Below, piece after piece: positions 11,300 through 22,399 of a stretch of 64,000 nucleotides of DNA. The stretch lies in assembly GCA_019426215.1 (NCBI GenBank), contig CM033396.1, positions 30,361,154 to 30,425,153 on the forward strand. The letters are read 5' to 3'. A program made the position numbers and the translations under genes. The notes under the pieces were generated by a model that searched no databases, was not told the DNA's origin, and saw only the letters and a list, made by a program, of their open reading frames with translations. The DNA is from Buddleja alternifolia (Eukaryota > Streptophyta > Magnoliopsida > Lamiales > Scrophulariaceae). Position 1 is the stretch's first letter, and each line of letters starts with the position of its first letter.

Positions 11300-13160
11300 A
11301 TTTTTACCATTAAAGTGTATGGGATTTTGCATTTACATCCTTTGGATTTTGTGAAAATTAGGCATATGACTCCCACGACTTTAAAACTATAAAAGTTCCA
11401 GGGTTAAAATCCAACGAAATGAAATATAACAATGACTAAGAAAAGTTTTTACATTCAATGCAAAAGAATTTAATCGAATTTGCCTATATAAATCGTGCGT
11501 GTAATCACGTATTTAAATCTAGTACGCAAATATGTTCATGTATTCTTATACGATCAGGTGTATAACTAATGTAATGGATGTGTGTAGACAAGCACATAAA
11601 TTTTCTTATTAAATTATATTTATATGAACATATATTTCAAATTATGTAAATGACATAATAGATTAGATTATATGTTTGTGTTAAAAAAAATGACATTTCT
11701 ACTACAAACTTTCCACATAATGATCGAAATTCAGAAGATATTTGTAATGGTCTAACTTTAATGATATAAGGGGAAAGAAGAAGAAAATAGAAGATTTAAA
11801 CGATAACAGAAGAACGATAAGCAAGAATAAAGAATTTAGGGTTGGAAAGAGAAGTTAAGGTTGGAAGAGAATTTATATTTTATTTATTAATTGTCTTCTA
11901 TTAATTACAATTCTGCGTCTTAGTCCATGCAACTAAAAATAGAACTTAATATGTTAGTAAAAATCTTCCTTGAACTTGGTGAGAAGCAACAAAATGCTAT
12001 GGCTCCCTTTGTTGGTATTTATTAAGTGTTGCCAAAGACGGTAGCCCCTGTAATCTTGGATGGTTGGGATCAAGCCCTCTTGAAGCGTGCCAACTTATTC
12101 TCAAAGGTCGTTAAGCTACATGACAATATTTACCTTATTGGGAGTGTTTGTAAACTCTAAACAAAAGCACTTTTGAGCTTTTAGCTTAAAAGAAGCAATT
12201 TTGTAACGTTTGCAAATCCTACTTTTGCTTCTGATTCTCTAAAATTAAGTTGCCAGAAGCCAAAAGCTCTAAGCTGGGTAGGGGGTGCTTCTAGGTGCTT
12301 TTTAAATTCCTGCAGTTAAAATACATTTTTTATGACAATTTTATCCTTGTAAATATTTTCATATTCCCAGATTAGTCCCTAAATCTTTTTTTAAGAAAAC
12401 TAACGTTAAAATTCACAAAAATATCAGGAGAGCAGTTTCTTAATGCAAAATCATTCATCCCTTTCCTAGGATTCCTATTTGATTTGTTGGAAATTAAATT
12501 AATTATATTTTAGTAGTTGGATATTAATGAAATCAAGAGATATTTCAAGGCCAAGAGTTCTAAAAATCCAAAACTCCCAACCTAGCTTATATCATGTATT
12601 GTTATTAAAAAATAATTAATTTTTATTGTTAAATTATTTTTATGTTAATAATATTTGTTAAAATGCTTATTGCAAGCCAATGAGATCTAGAAAAACTTAA
12701 AAAGATAGATAAAAGAAATAAAAAAAATTGAATGTGAGCATGTGACGGACACTTATAGAGCATGTTGACTATCCTTTAAAAATCAATATTATTTCATAAA
12801 CATATATGTCTTTAGGGGTATTTTGTTAAAAAAAATAGTAGGAACGTAATGTAAAGAAAATATGATTTTTATTTTATTTTGGGGCAATATTGTACTTTCT
12901 GCAAAAAAGTTAATTGGTAATCACTTCTATTTGCAAACACTCCCTATAGCTTTTTTTTACTTTCTGCTTGTCTTTGCAAACATTACCCACTTTTGCTTTT
13001 CAAGTGATTCTGCTTATTTTTCACTTAAAACCACTTTTCTAAAAACAGTAGAGTTTGCAAACACTCCCATTAAGTGGCCCCCTTTCCTTACTAAATGAAT
13101 GGCGTTGTTTGCATGTATTAACTTACATTTGCTTTTTGGATTGTTTACTAAATGAACGAC
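11300..13160 (-). mobile_element. Non-autonomous LTR-type repeat unit A, interrupted by a TIR element
   Basis: The unit opens with GCATTTACATCC...TTTGTGAAAATTAGGCATATGACTC (about 11325-11375) and goes on through a distinctive block AGACGGTAGCCCCTGTAATC (12028-12047) to a segment near 13090. The same order of blocks recurs at 13690-15575 and 15576-16620, and the second half recurs at 17507-18900. No coding potential. The repeated part behaves like an LTR: at 17507 it directly follows a tRNA-Met primer-binding site read on the minus strand. Unit A is interrupted at 12140-13068. Confidence 0.6.
12140..13068. mobile_element. 929-bp TIR element inserted in LTR unit A
   Basis: Starts GGGAGTGTTTGTAAACTC and ends with the complement GAGTTTGCAAACACTCCC, so about 18 bases of terminal inverted repeat with one mismatch. 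The flanks are ATT (12137-12139 and 13069-13071). Related units at about 16445-16475 have uninterrupted TTATTAAATGG at the corresponding place, an empty site. A 3-base duplication suits a PIF/Harbinger-type transposase, although ATT is not its usual TWA target. No coding region. Confidence 0.6.
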
Positions 13161-13822
13161 ATTGTTTGCCTTGTGACGTGGACACAGAAGGGGAGGCTAG
13201 TATGAACCACCGAAAATGGTGGCCAGAGGAAGATCTGCAAACACAGATAGAAAATTATGTGTTACAGTCGACGGCAGGATCTATTCCTGCGTTCAACAAT
13301 ATAACAATCACTGTAAATGGAGGTCTATAGCTCCTCATACGTCCATATTCCTAGAAAGAGCCAAACCGCCCAACTTGATCCAAAATAAAGTTTTATAATT
13401 CAAAACCTGCTCAAATTATAAAATGAGATAAAATCATTTCTAATAGGCATATAATCAAGATAAGAGAGAAAATTAAATATATAAATATAGCACTCTCATC
13501 ATGCTTGTAATTCTAGCATATTCGGGTCCTCTTCTACAGGTGGATGGTTGCCAAACCGTTAGCCTATTCAGCTCTACCTCAGTTGTCTCTCCATCATCTC
13601 CATAACCCCTCCATCTCCATTCAGCACCTCAACGTTATTCTGATAGAGTACTAAGAATTATTAATAACTAATTAATTAGTACTATTATTATTATTATATA
13701 AAAATGACAATGACGGAGTGAAGTTTTTACATTTAACGCAAAAGAATAAAATCAAATTTGCCTCTATAAATTGTGTATCTAATCACGTATTTAAATTCAG
13801 CGTGCAAGTATATCCATGCATT

Positions 13823-14975
13823 CAGGGACGGATCCAGGAATGAAACATCGGGGGGGCCGAATTAACACTAATATTTTTTTTTGACAAAACTTGTAAGTAA
13901 AGATCCAATTTTGTTTTTGGTTGTAATAGATAAGTAAAATAACAATAATCACATGTAAAATTTTGACTTTTAATAAAAAAATAAAGTAATTGAAAATATA
14001 CAAGCAATTCTTGAAAAAGTCTATCGAAATTGTATACGGCGTTCTTTTATCATATATAATATTCATTTATAATAGACTACGTATCAAGTTAACTATGATT
14101 GAATAAGAAAATACATATAAAAATATATACTAAAAAAATATAATAACTTTGCCCATTTCATTTCTAGATACAAGCAATTATTTTTAAAAAATATAAAGTT
14201 TTGCTCTTTACAAATCAAAGTATAATTAAGCAATTCAAGAAAATAATATTGAACCAAAGAAATAAAAGATAATTCAACCGCAAAATTTCAATAATATTAT
14301 AATGCTAATTTTTCAAAAAAAATATAAAATAACAAGTATTAAAACTAATATAATCACTTTATGTTACCTTGTTGTGAATAAATCCAAAATAATTGAATGA
14401 TGCCGGTAGCCTTTTTTTGCCTTATACTTTTTCTTCTAAAAATTGTTTCTTATAGTTTTTAAGTAAAAAAAATTGTTAATTCTAATTTTACTCCTAACAA
14501 GTATATGAGAGAAATTTCAAAAATGAATAGTGGAGTTGTTAACTATTTAACTACCTCTTTTTATTTTCTTACTTTTTATTTTCTTACTTTTTTTTTTCAA
14601 AGCAAGTATTTTTTTAATTGAAGATAAATATCTAATTTAATTTAGAAGAAAATAAGACTTTCTATTTTAATTTTTTAATTGAAACCAAGGACTTTTTTAA
14701 TTAAAATATTTAAAATAGATATCTAATCTAAACAAATAAAAAGAAAAAGAACAGGGATTAGATGGAATTGAACCCCAGACCATTTGGATGGATCAGGAAC
14801 TTATGAAGCCCACCACTGCCAACTGAGCTAGAGCTTCTATTTGGATAATATAAGCGCTTTTTAATATATTTCTCTTGGGGGAGCCTTAGCATAAATATAT
14901 ATATACCCGTTATCAAAAATTTGAAGTCTCGGGGGGGCCGAGTCCCCCCCGGCCCCCCCCCTGGATCCGCCCCTG
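13823..14975. mobile_element. Non-autonomous hAT element, 1153 bp
   Basis: Left end CAGGGACGGATCCAGG; the complement of the right end is CAGGGGCGGATCCAGG; both are followed by G-rich runs. The perfect 8-base target-site duplication CATGCATT (13815-13822 and 14976-14983) fixes both ends and identifies the hAT superfamily. The inside is AT-rich and non-coding except for a tRNA-like segment close to the right end (minus strand, 14764-14830). It interrupts repeat unit B. Confidence 0.85.
14764..14830 (-). other. tRNA-like pol III A box / B box module within the hAT element
   Basis: On the minus strand TAGCTCAGTTGG (14830-14819) matches the tRNA A-box consensus TRGCNNAGYNGG exactly. GGTTCAATTCC (14774-14764) matches the B box GGTTCGANTCC with one G-to-A change. 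The 44-base spacing is in the tRNA range. The sequence on the 5' side does not pair with the 3' acceptor-like TAATCCC, so a complete cloverleaf is not formed. I call it a tRNA-derived or tRNA-like module, not a tRNA gene. Confidence 0.5.
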
Positions 14976-15575
14976 CATGCATTCGTGCAAATTTGCAGTG
15001 CTTAAACCTAATACGATGGATGTGTACAGACGGGCACATGAATTTATATCTATATACACACACACATAATACATATATTTCAGATTATGTAAATGACATG
15101 AATAGATTAGAATATATGTTCGTCTTAGAAAATTTCTCACTACACGTCGCACATGACATCTCAGAAGATGTTTGTAATGATCTTACTTTAGTGGATATAA
15201 GAAATAAAAACAATAATTAAAGAAGAAGAAAATAGAAGATTTAAACGATAACAGAAGAACGGTAAGAAAGAATGAAGAATTTAGGGTTGGATGAGATTGA
15301 TATTTTATTTATTAATTGTCTTCTAATAATTATAACTCCACATCTTAGTCCATGCAACTAAAAATAGTAAAAAATAGAATTCTATAGCAGGAATAAAAAT
15401 CTTCATTCACCTTGGTGAAAAGCGACAAAATGTTACGCACGTGGCCGCCTCCCCTCGTTGGTACTCATTAAGTGTTGCCAAAGACGGTAGCCCCTGTAAT
15501 CTTGGTTCGTTGGGATCAACCCCTCCTGATGCATGTCAACTTAACCCCAAAGGTTGTTAAGCTACATGACAATGT

Positions 15576-15905
15576 TGCATTTACATCCATGAAAGTATAT
15601 AGAATTTGCATTCACATCCTCTGGACTTTGTGAAATTAGGCATATGACTCTCACAACTTTTAAAATTATGAATGTTCCAACATTAGAAAACAACAAGATA
15701 AAATAACAATTACGACATGAAGTTTTTACATTTCATTCAAAAGAATTTATTAAAAATTTGCTTATATAAGTTGTGTCGGGGGTGTATAATCACGTATTTA
15801 AATCTAGCATGCAAGTATATCCATGCATTTGTGTACAATCCGATACTTATACCTAATGGGATGGATGTGTCGATGCACACATGAATTTAATTACTTTATA
15901 ACACA

Positions 15906-15937
<32 letters not shown>

Positions 15938-16620
15938 CATATTATGTAAATGACATATATATTTGATCTTATGTTCGTCTTAGAAAAAATGAATTTGCGC
16001 TACACTTTGCACATGATGTCATGGAATTTAGAAGATGTTTTTAATAATCTTAATTTAATCGATATAAGAATAAAAAATGAGTAAACAAGAAGAAATTAGA
16101 ATATTTGGATGACAAAACAAGAACAGTAGGGAAAAATAAAGAATTTATCGTTAGGAAGAGAAGATAGGATTGGAAGAGAGCTTATATTACATTTATCAAT
16201 TGTCTTTCATTTATTATAACTCCACATTCTAGTCCAAGCAACTAAAAATAGCAAAAAATAATATTTAACAACGGGGATAAAAATCCTTATTGAACTTGGT
16301 GATAAGCACCTAAATGCTATGTGGCCCCCCTTCAATGGTATTCATTAACTGCTGTCAAATACGGTAGTTCCTGTAATCTCGGATGCTTGGGATCATTGTC
16401 TCTTGACGCGTGTTACTTCCCAAAAAATAATTTTGGCAACACAATAATGTTTAACTTATTAAATGGTGTCCTTTCCTTACTAAATGAACAACATTGTTTG
16501 CCTATATTGACGTATTTTTTTATTTGGATTGTTCCCTAATCGCACAATGCTCTTTTATTTATTTACCGCCTAGATCGTGTGGTTGCTAATTAGACATGCA
16601 ATTGCAGCTTAGATCGTATC
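15576..16620 (-). mobile_element. Repeat unit C / left LTR of a short non-autonomous LTR element
   Basis: Begins with GCATTTACATCCATGAAAG and repeats the order of unit A, including ACGGTAGTTCCTGTAATC near 16362. From about 16040 it matches the segment that starts at 17507, next to the primer-binding site. It therefore probably serves as the 3' LTR (minus orientation) of the element whose 5' LTR is 17507-18900. A (CA)n(TA)n tract lies at 15905-15937. Boundaries are approximate. Confidence 0.5.
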
Positions 16621-17490
16621 TACCATGGATTTTTTCAATTTATTGTTCCCATGGATCAAATTTAGGGGAAATTGCTTTCGTGGTGTCACCGATATATATT
16701 ATGAATAGTAAGATCAAGTATTATATGTAATATACAATCCGAGTACAGATTTCTTTTACCGACATGAACTTATAAAATAAAAACATACCAAAAGAATCAG
16801 TACAATATCCGTCAGTACCAAAGCCAGTTTTCTCAACAGAACCATCACTTCATTGTGATACCATAGGTGATGTGAGTTTTAAAAAGCATGAACACCCTAA
16901 TTCTAACTTTGGTCTTTATGTGGAGTCGAACTTGAAAAACTTAGACCTAAGGAAGTACATGTAGCTTCTTTGTAATCTTAAGCCTTCAAGATGATGAATA
17001 TAATGCTCCCTAAGGATTGGCTCTTCTAGCGTACACTTTCAAAAATGTATTTTTGTTGTTGATTATTCAACAATGTTATGTAGTTGATGATGCATCACAC
17101 ATTTGGAAAATTCTATGCTACTCACTTGGATACGTGCCCAAGTGGGTTTTAAATCACTGGATATCCACATGATGATGTCATAAGGTGAAATAATCACCTC
17201 ATCATGTATGATCCAGTGGTTTAAAACTCACTTGGGCACGTACCCAAGTGGGTAGCATGGAATTAACCCACACATTGATTGCTCTCAATTGAAGTCTTAG
17301 AAGCTTGGACCCCTGCTTGTAAGTTTGGTGACTTGTCAAAGCGTTCAAAGATGTCCATCTCTCCACTCAACAGGCTCTCTATATGTTTGTTCTAGACCAT
17401 AACATCACAATTCTCTCGAGAACATCTTTCCATCTCGTGTTATGAGCGTGTTCTGCCATTCTTCGACCGGTCGATCAGAGGACTAAACAA
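16621..17490 (-). mobile_element. Internal, non-coding region of the non-autonomous LTR element
   Basis: About 0.87 kb between unit C and the primer-binding site, without gag or pol. Segments of it recur in the second copy at 20455-20870 and 24140-24412 (for example CTTCAAG.TGATGA.TATAATGCTCCCTA), which shows that it is a real internal domain. The small size and lack of coding resemble TRIM/LARD-type elements that rely on enzymes supplied in trans. A foldback MITE sits inside at 17104-17268. Confidence 0.55.
17104..17268. mobile_element. 165-bp foldback MITE with 8-bp target-site duplication
   Basis: Nearly the whole element is an inverted repeat: the left arm has CTATGCTACTCACTTGG and the right arm carries its complement CCAAGTGGGTAGCATGG, continuing inward past ACGTGCCCAAGTG. 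It is flanked by perfect CACACATT (17096-17103, 17269-17276). The sister copy at about 24190-24205 reads GCATCACATATTGATTG without the insert, an empty site. The 8-base duplication points to hAT-type mobilisation. Confidence 0.85.
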
Positions 17491-17501
17491 CTCTGATACC
17501 A
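17491..17501 (-). other. tRNA-Met primer-binding site of the non-autonomous LTR element
   Basis: CTCTGATACCA on the plus strand is TGGTATCAGAG on the minus strand, complementary to the 3' end of initiator tRNA-Met, the usual primer of plant LTR elements. It lies a few bases from the start of the repeated LTR segment at 17507. The sister copy at about 24404-24414 has a decayed version (CTATGATACAA). Confidence 0.75.
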
Positions 17502-17506
17502 GATAT

Positions 17507-18900
17507 AATGACCTCACATTAATCTGTTAATGTAAGAAATAAAGGATAATTGAAATATAAGACAGAAGATTTGGATGAGACCAGAAGAACAATTATAATG
17601 CGGTTCAAATTTTTGCACCAAGAAATCATAAAACAACAAAGATTCATAATGTATAAAGCAAATGAATTTAAGTACAAGAAGTAGCGATTTTATTGCTTGA
17701 GGTTATGTTATTGAGAGGGAAATACAAGTATTGGATAACAGTCATTTGAATCACTAGAATGTCATTCTTCCATATTCAAAACCAAGTTCACCAATTTATA
17801 GATGTTGGCTCATAGCTCGTGGGAGTCTTCCACGTGTGCTGCATATGGCCCGTATGGCTGGTGATGAGGTGTGGGGGGCAGTTGCATTCCTTTATTCTTG
17901 GGGGATCATGGAAAAAGTGGGTTGACCACTCTCCCACTTATCTTATATTCATGGATCATGGGGTGGTGGTAAATAAGAGCCCGCCTTCAGTCGATACTCG
18001 AGATTCTGATAATCAATTTTCTAAGAAATTTCGTATGGTGTCACATCTTTCTCATTGGATAGCTGATTTGCCTCTTTTAGCCTTCATCCCTTCTTGGGAG
18101 ATCATGAAATCATGGGGTGTGGTCATGCCTCATCTATAGCTAACTCACAGCATACTGGTAAGCATCTAAGGGGCTACACTAGCCATCATAGCCATCTTGA
18201 TAACGCTCGTGCCTTTCTCAACATTCTCTTACGTATAAGCTTCTTCACCAGCCTTTTTCAAGGAGTGTCTTCTTTATTGCAGGTAAATCCTTGAAGTGCA
18301 TACCTTTGGATCAGAGTCGACTTTCTCAAGTATTGCGATTAGGTCTTTGGATTACACCTTTAGTAGCATTACTAAGCCCAATAATGGCAGAATTTATGTG
18401 TGTATCAAGTAAAGAAGAATGAAAGAGTTTCAGATTGAGAATCAAACTTAGGTTGGATGAGAAATGATATTCCAGTCATTAGTTGTCTTTCCATTAACCA
18501 TAAATCTGCATTCCATAGTTCATGCAACTGAAATAGGAAAAGGATAATTGAACTTTGGAAATAAATATCTTCATTGAATTTAGTGAGCAACAACGGAATG
18601 CGACGTTGCTTCTATTAATTTGTTCTTAGTAAATGTTGCAAAGGATGACAACTATTGGAATCTCGGACAATTGGGAACATTGCCTCTTGATGTGTGTCCA
18701 TTGGTTGACAAGGTTGTTTAAATAACAGGACAACATTTCCTTTATTGTGTGGTCTTCTTTCTAATTAAATGGAATAAGGGAATAGCTTTATTACCTATGT
18801 TAATCCCCCCTTTTTATGGATTGTGCTCTTGATCGCACGATGCTCATTAATTCATTTGCCTCCAAGGTCGTGTGGTCACGAATTAAATGTGCAGTTGCAC
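17507..18900 (-). mobile_element. 5' LTR (minus orientation) of the non-autonomous LTR element
   Basis: Adjoins the primer-binding site and contains the family blocks: AGAAGATTTGGATGA near 17563; a second, partly duplicated block from about 18400 (GAAAGAGTTTCAGATTGAG...CATGCAACTGAAATAGG); and a right part with GATCGCACGATGCTCATTAATTC at 18831-18853, shared with about 16530 in unit C. Middle parts (17815-18300) have no counterpart in the other units and may be a further insertion. The outer end is uncertain. Confidence 0.5.
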
Positions 18901-19370
18901 CTTGAGTCATATCAAGGATAAAATGACATTTGAAATGTGAACAGATCACTTAGCGAATGAATATTTATCAAGTTCATTTAATTGCTTTTAGTTGCTTGAC
19001 ATAAAATGAATGAATCGGTATTATCTAATGCTTTATAAAGTATGAAAGCCTTTAAAAAGCTACCTAGTGTGCCTGGCAGTATTGGTATGAAACATAACCT
19101 ACTATAAAAATTCAAAAAGTGTCAAAGTTAGTTTCTCTTTCGTCTTTCTTCTCACATCTTCTCTATCTTCTTTTCTCTCTCATATTTTCTATTCTCTCCA
19201 ACTACTTGCATATTTCATACAAAATCCTATGTCGAGTTTGGTTTTATTTTGAATCCATTTTTTTGGCCAAAATTTCCAGCTATATCGCGTTTGAACTTGA
19301 AGATCTTGAACCAAAAAAAAGAGCACTTTTATTTGGCCAATATAATGCTAAAAAATTAACAAATTAACTC
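18901..19370. other. Intergenic, nothing recognised
   Basis: AT-rich with a pyrimidine-rich stretch near 19130-19200. The short open frame at 19119-19367 shows no recognisable domain and looks like chance. Confidence 0.4.
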
Positions 19371-20480
19371 CATTCCACTGATAGGATTATGCTCTTGATG
19401 CCCACAAGGATATAGATTGTAACAAGACTATAAGTTGTATTATGCATATTTTAATATTAATAAAAGGCATTTGATTTGTTCATATAAATCTATATGGCAT
19501 CTATAACGTATTGAATGAACAAATAGTCCTAGTGTACTAAAGTAAGTCTTTCACTTCTTATGGGATAAGGAGAGGGGCACTGGAAGGGCCTAGTACTTAG
19601 ACATTAAATACGGGTTTGCAAGTCAGAAGATCTTGATTGGACATCAAGATCTACATGGACTTGTATAACACATACTTTGACAAGGACTGTCAATTGAACA
19701 ACATGGGATGGTAGGAGTTTGTGTTATGGATATATTGATGGGATCGATATATCTGAACATGACTCGTAATAATCCAATCACATAGGTTTTACTCATTGAC
19801 TGTCAATCGTTAGATTATTGGTTGTATTGGTATGCATGTACCTTTGACTTGAGGAGTCACTGGCACGATGTACTTGTGACGTTGAGTTTGTTACCAGAGT
19901 AGTGAGGACCAGTTCACCCTTTGGTGGGGCCCACCTCAAAGTGCTACTTTAATGGGCAAGTAGCAGTTGTGAAGTGACTGTCAAGATGGGATTCGTTGTC
20001 TCGATAGTAAACGAGCAGATATTCTATGTGATCATAGGTGACTGAAATGAAAGTCTTTGGCCAAGGCATATAAACTAACTCATGTGAGACATGGAGGGTA
20101 GTTTCGTCATTCTGAGGCACCGTGATTTATAGCATAGTATCGAGTAATGTTAGTTTGACAAATTCCATGACTATCACTCGATCGGGATACTTCAATGAAG
20201 GGTCTATACGTATATGGAGAGTAAAACCGAGAGGTTCGTATGATTAGTTCATTTTGTACTTGATTGGGTGACGATAAGGCGCCACAGGGCTGGCTAGGTG
20301 TCACACACCTCCTTTGGTATCCTCCCATTGCCAATCAAGATGAACATAAAGAGTCACGCTATAAGAAGTAACAAGGAAATCATTTCCTGTATGGAGCTCT
20401 GTCATCTGATGGACGAAGGACCTCACGTTCGAATTGCACATTGGATCATAGTATCTTCCATGGATTTTGATATTATTGTA
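19371..20480 (+). mobile_element. Copia-type LTR fragment related to the LTRs at 43.9 and 48.5 kb
   Basis: Shares the order of conserved LTR words with the Ty1/copia LTRs further right: GACTGGACATCAA-like (about 19636), AACATGACTCG (19759), TTTACTCATTGACTGTCAAT, GTACTTGTGACGTTGAG, CACCCTTTGGTGGGG (19916), CTTTGGCCAA (20057). No TG...CA ends or duplications were found. It is a diverged solo or truncated LTR abutting the next repeat. Confidence 0.55.
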
Positions 20481-20946
20481 CGCATGGATTAAATTTAGGG
20501 AAAGCCTCTTTTGTGGTGTCATATTTATATGATATGAACAATGTGATCAATTATTATACGTAATATACGGTTCGAGTATAGTTTTTCTACTGGCATGGAA
20601 CTTATAAAATAAAAACAAACCAAAAGAACTAGTAGAATATCGATTAGTGCTAAAGCCTTTTTTCTAAACAAAACCACTTTGTTGCGTACCATATGGCACG
20701 CATATTGACAAAGCATGAATACCCTAATTCTAACTCTGGCCTTTGTTTGGAGTCGAACTTGGAAAACTCCAATCTATGGAAAGGAATGTAGCTTCTTCAT
20801 GATCCAAAGCCTTCAAGGTGATGATTATAATGCTCCCTAAAGATTGGCTGAAAGTTGATCATCTTGTTAGTGTTAGGTGCTCGGCGAGCCATTTGTTGGC
20901 TTGGCCTTAGCTTGTAAATACTATGATAGTCTTACCTTTTATATTA

Positions 20947-22369
20947 AGGATAATCGCAAAAAAATCCCCCTTTGTTAATGCGAAATGTGAAATAAACTCC
21001 ATGGTAACGAAATAGGCTAATCACCCCTTTGTGTTATCTAAAAGTCTGCAAAAATCTCTATTCTAAAAGTCTGCAAAAAATCTCTATTCCATTAGGAGTT
21101 AACGGTGTCGGCGTGCAAGCACGGTTTCTGCGATGGTGGGCATATTTTTTCTTATTTTCAGCTTTATTGACCTTTCTTTGACCTTTATACCCACTATTTT
21201 ATTTTCTCTTTTTTTTTTCTCCCCTTTTTCTCTCTTTCCTTTTTTCTTTTAAAATCAAGTTGAATAATTTTCATAAAGAAAAAAAACGTATTCATCTTCC
21301 ACACACACATACACCCGTCTCCTCCACACACACACACACCCCCCTCCCGCCGCACACCCATCCAATCTCTGCCAAAATTAGTCCCTCATCGCCGTGTCGA
21401 GCTCCAATAGTTGATGAGAAAGTTGATTTGCAGTTGGGATGGCCTGGTGGTGGTTTACAAACGAATTTGAAAAAAATGGGGAAAGGGTTATTTGGATGGG
21501 AACTTGGTGGTGTAGAGTGAGATGGGTTATTGTTGGATGGTGTTGGCGCCTGAAATGTCTGAAAAGGTGTGTTGGTGCCTCGTAATGGTTATGGTGGTCA
21601 CAGACATTAAGGAGAGATGGGGCTTGGTGGTGGGTCTTTTGACATGGGTTTTCTTTTTTGCAGATCTTGAGATGGGGTCCTGTTGGTGCAATTTGGGGTA
21701 ATTATTGTAATTTCGGTTTGAGGACGAAGATTCTTTGGTTGATGGATTCTTGAAGATAACACCAAAAATAAGAAAGAAGATGGTGAATGTGGGGAGACGG
21801 GAGGAAGATGAAGATGAGTTGATAAGATTTTTTTTTTAATCTTTTTATTTAGTAAGTTTAATTATTTTCTAATATTAATTTTATAAGTTTATTTTTGAAA
21901 AAAGTTTAAAATGTAATAATTACATTTCGCTCAATAAATTTAAATTTTTTATTTAATAAACCTGTTTAATATATTAATTTAAAAGTTTAATTGATTTGTT
22001 TACTTATTAATTTAAGTATTGACTTTTGATTTTTCTTTTATTTTTTATGAAATATTTAGAATTTTCTCTTTTTTTTTTTGTTTTTCTTGATTTTTTGTAA
22101 TTTTTATTTATTTTTTTAATATTCAAAATGTAAAGGTTGATCAAAAGTGATCCAATGACTGAGAATAAAATGAGAATAAACTTAATGTTTATCAAAATGA
22201 AGGACATAATGGGCATTTCATGAAAACATTGACGCCGTTAGTTTTTTTTTACGGCAGGGGCATGTGAGCAGAATTTTATATAACACAAGGGGATGATTAG
22301 CCTATTTCATTAACATGAGGGTTTTTTCGCATTTTTGAGTTAACACAAGGAGATTTTTTGTAATTTACC
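20947..22369. mobile_element. Mutator-like non-coding TIR element, 1423 bp
   Basis: Left end AGGATAATCGCAAAAAAATC; the complement of the right end is GGTAAATTACAAAAAATC. The inverted repeat extends about 100 bases (shared GAAATAGGCTAATCA and TTGTGTTAT). Both flanks carry TTTTATATTA (20937-20946, 22370-22379), a 10-base (at least 9) duplication as made by Mutator-type transposases. The inside has a CACACA/CCTCC-rich segment and a poor open frame (21260-21520), no transposase. Confidence 0.75.
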
Positions 22370-22399
22370 TTTTATATTATATCAAACTGGTTTTGACAA

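Larger units (their letters stand above)
13690..15575 (-). mobile_element. Repeat unit B (related to unit A), interrupted by a hAT element
   Basis: Carries the GAAGTTTTTACATTTAACGC block (13722), then is broken by the hAT element at 13823-14975. It resumes with GGATGTGTACAGACGGGCAC and the AGACGGTAGCCCCTGTAATC block (15483-15502). It lacks the first 0.3 kb present in units A and C. Non-coding. Confidence 0.55.

Noticed and set aside
14764..14830. A genuine tRNA gene on the minus strand
   Set aside because: Only the A and B boxes fit; the 5' acceptor strand does not pair with the 3' one, so it is reported only as a tRNA-like module.
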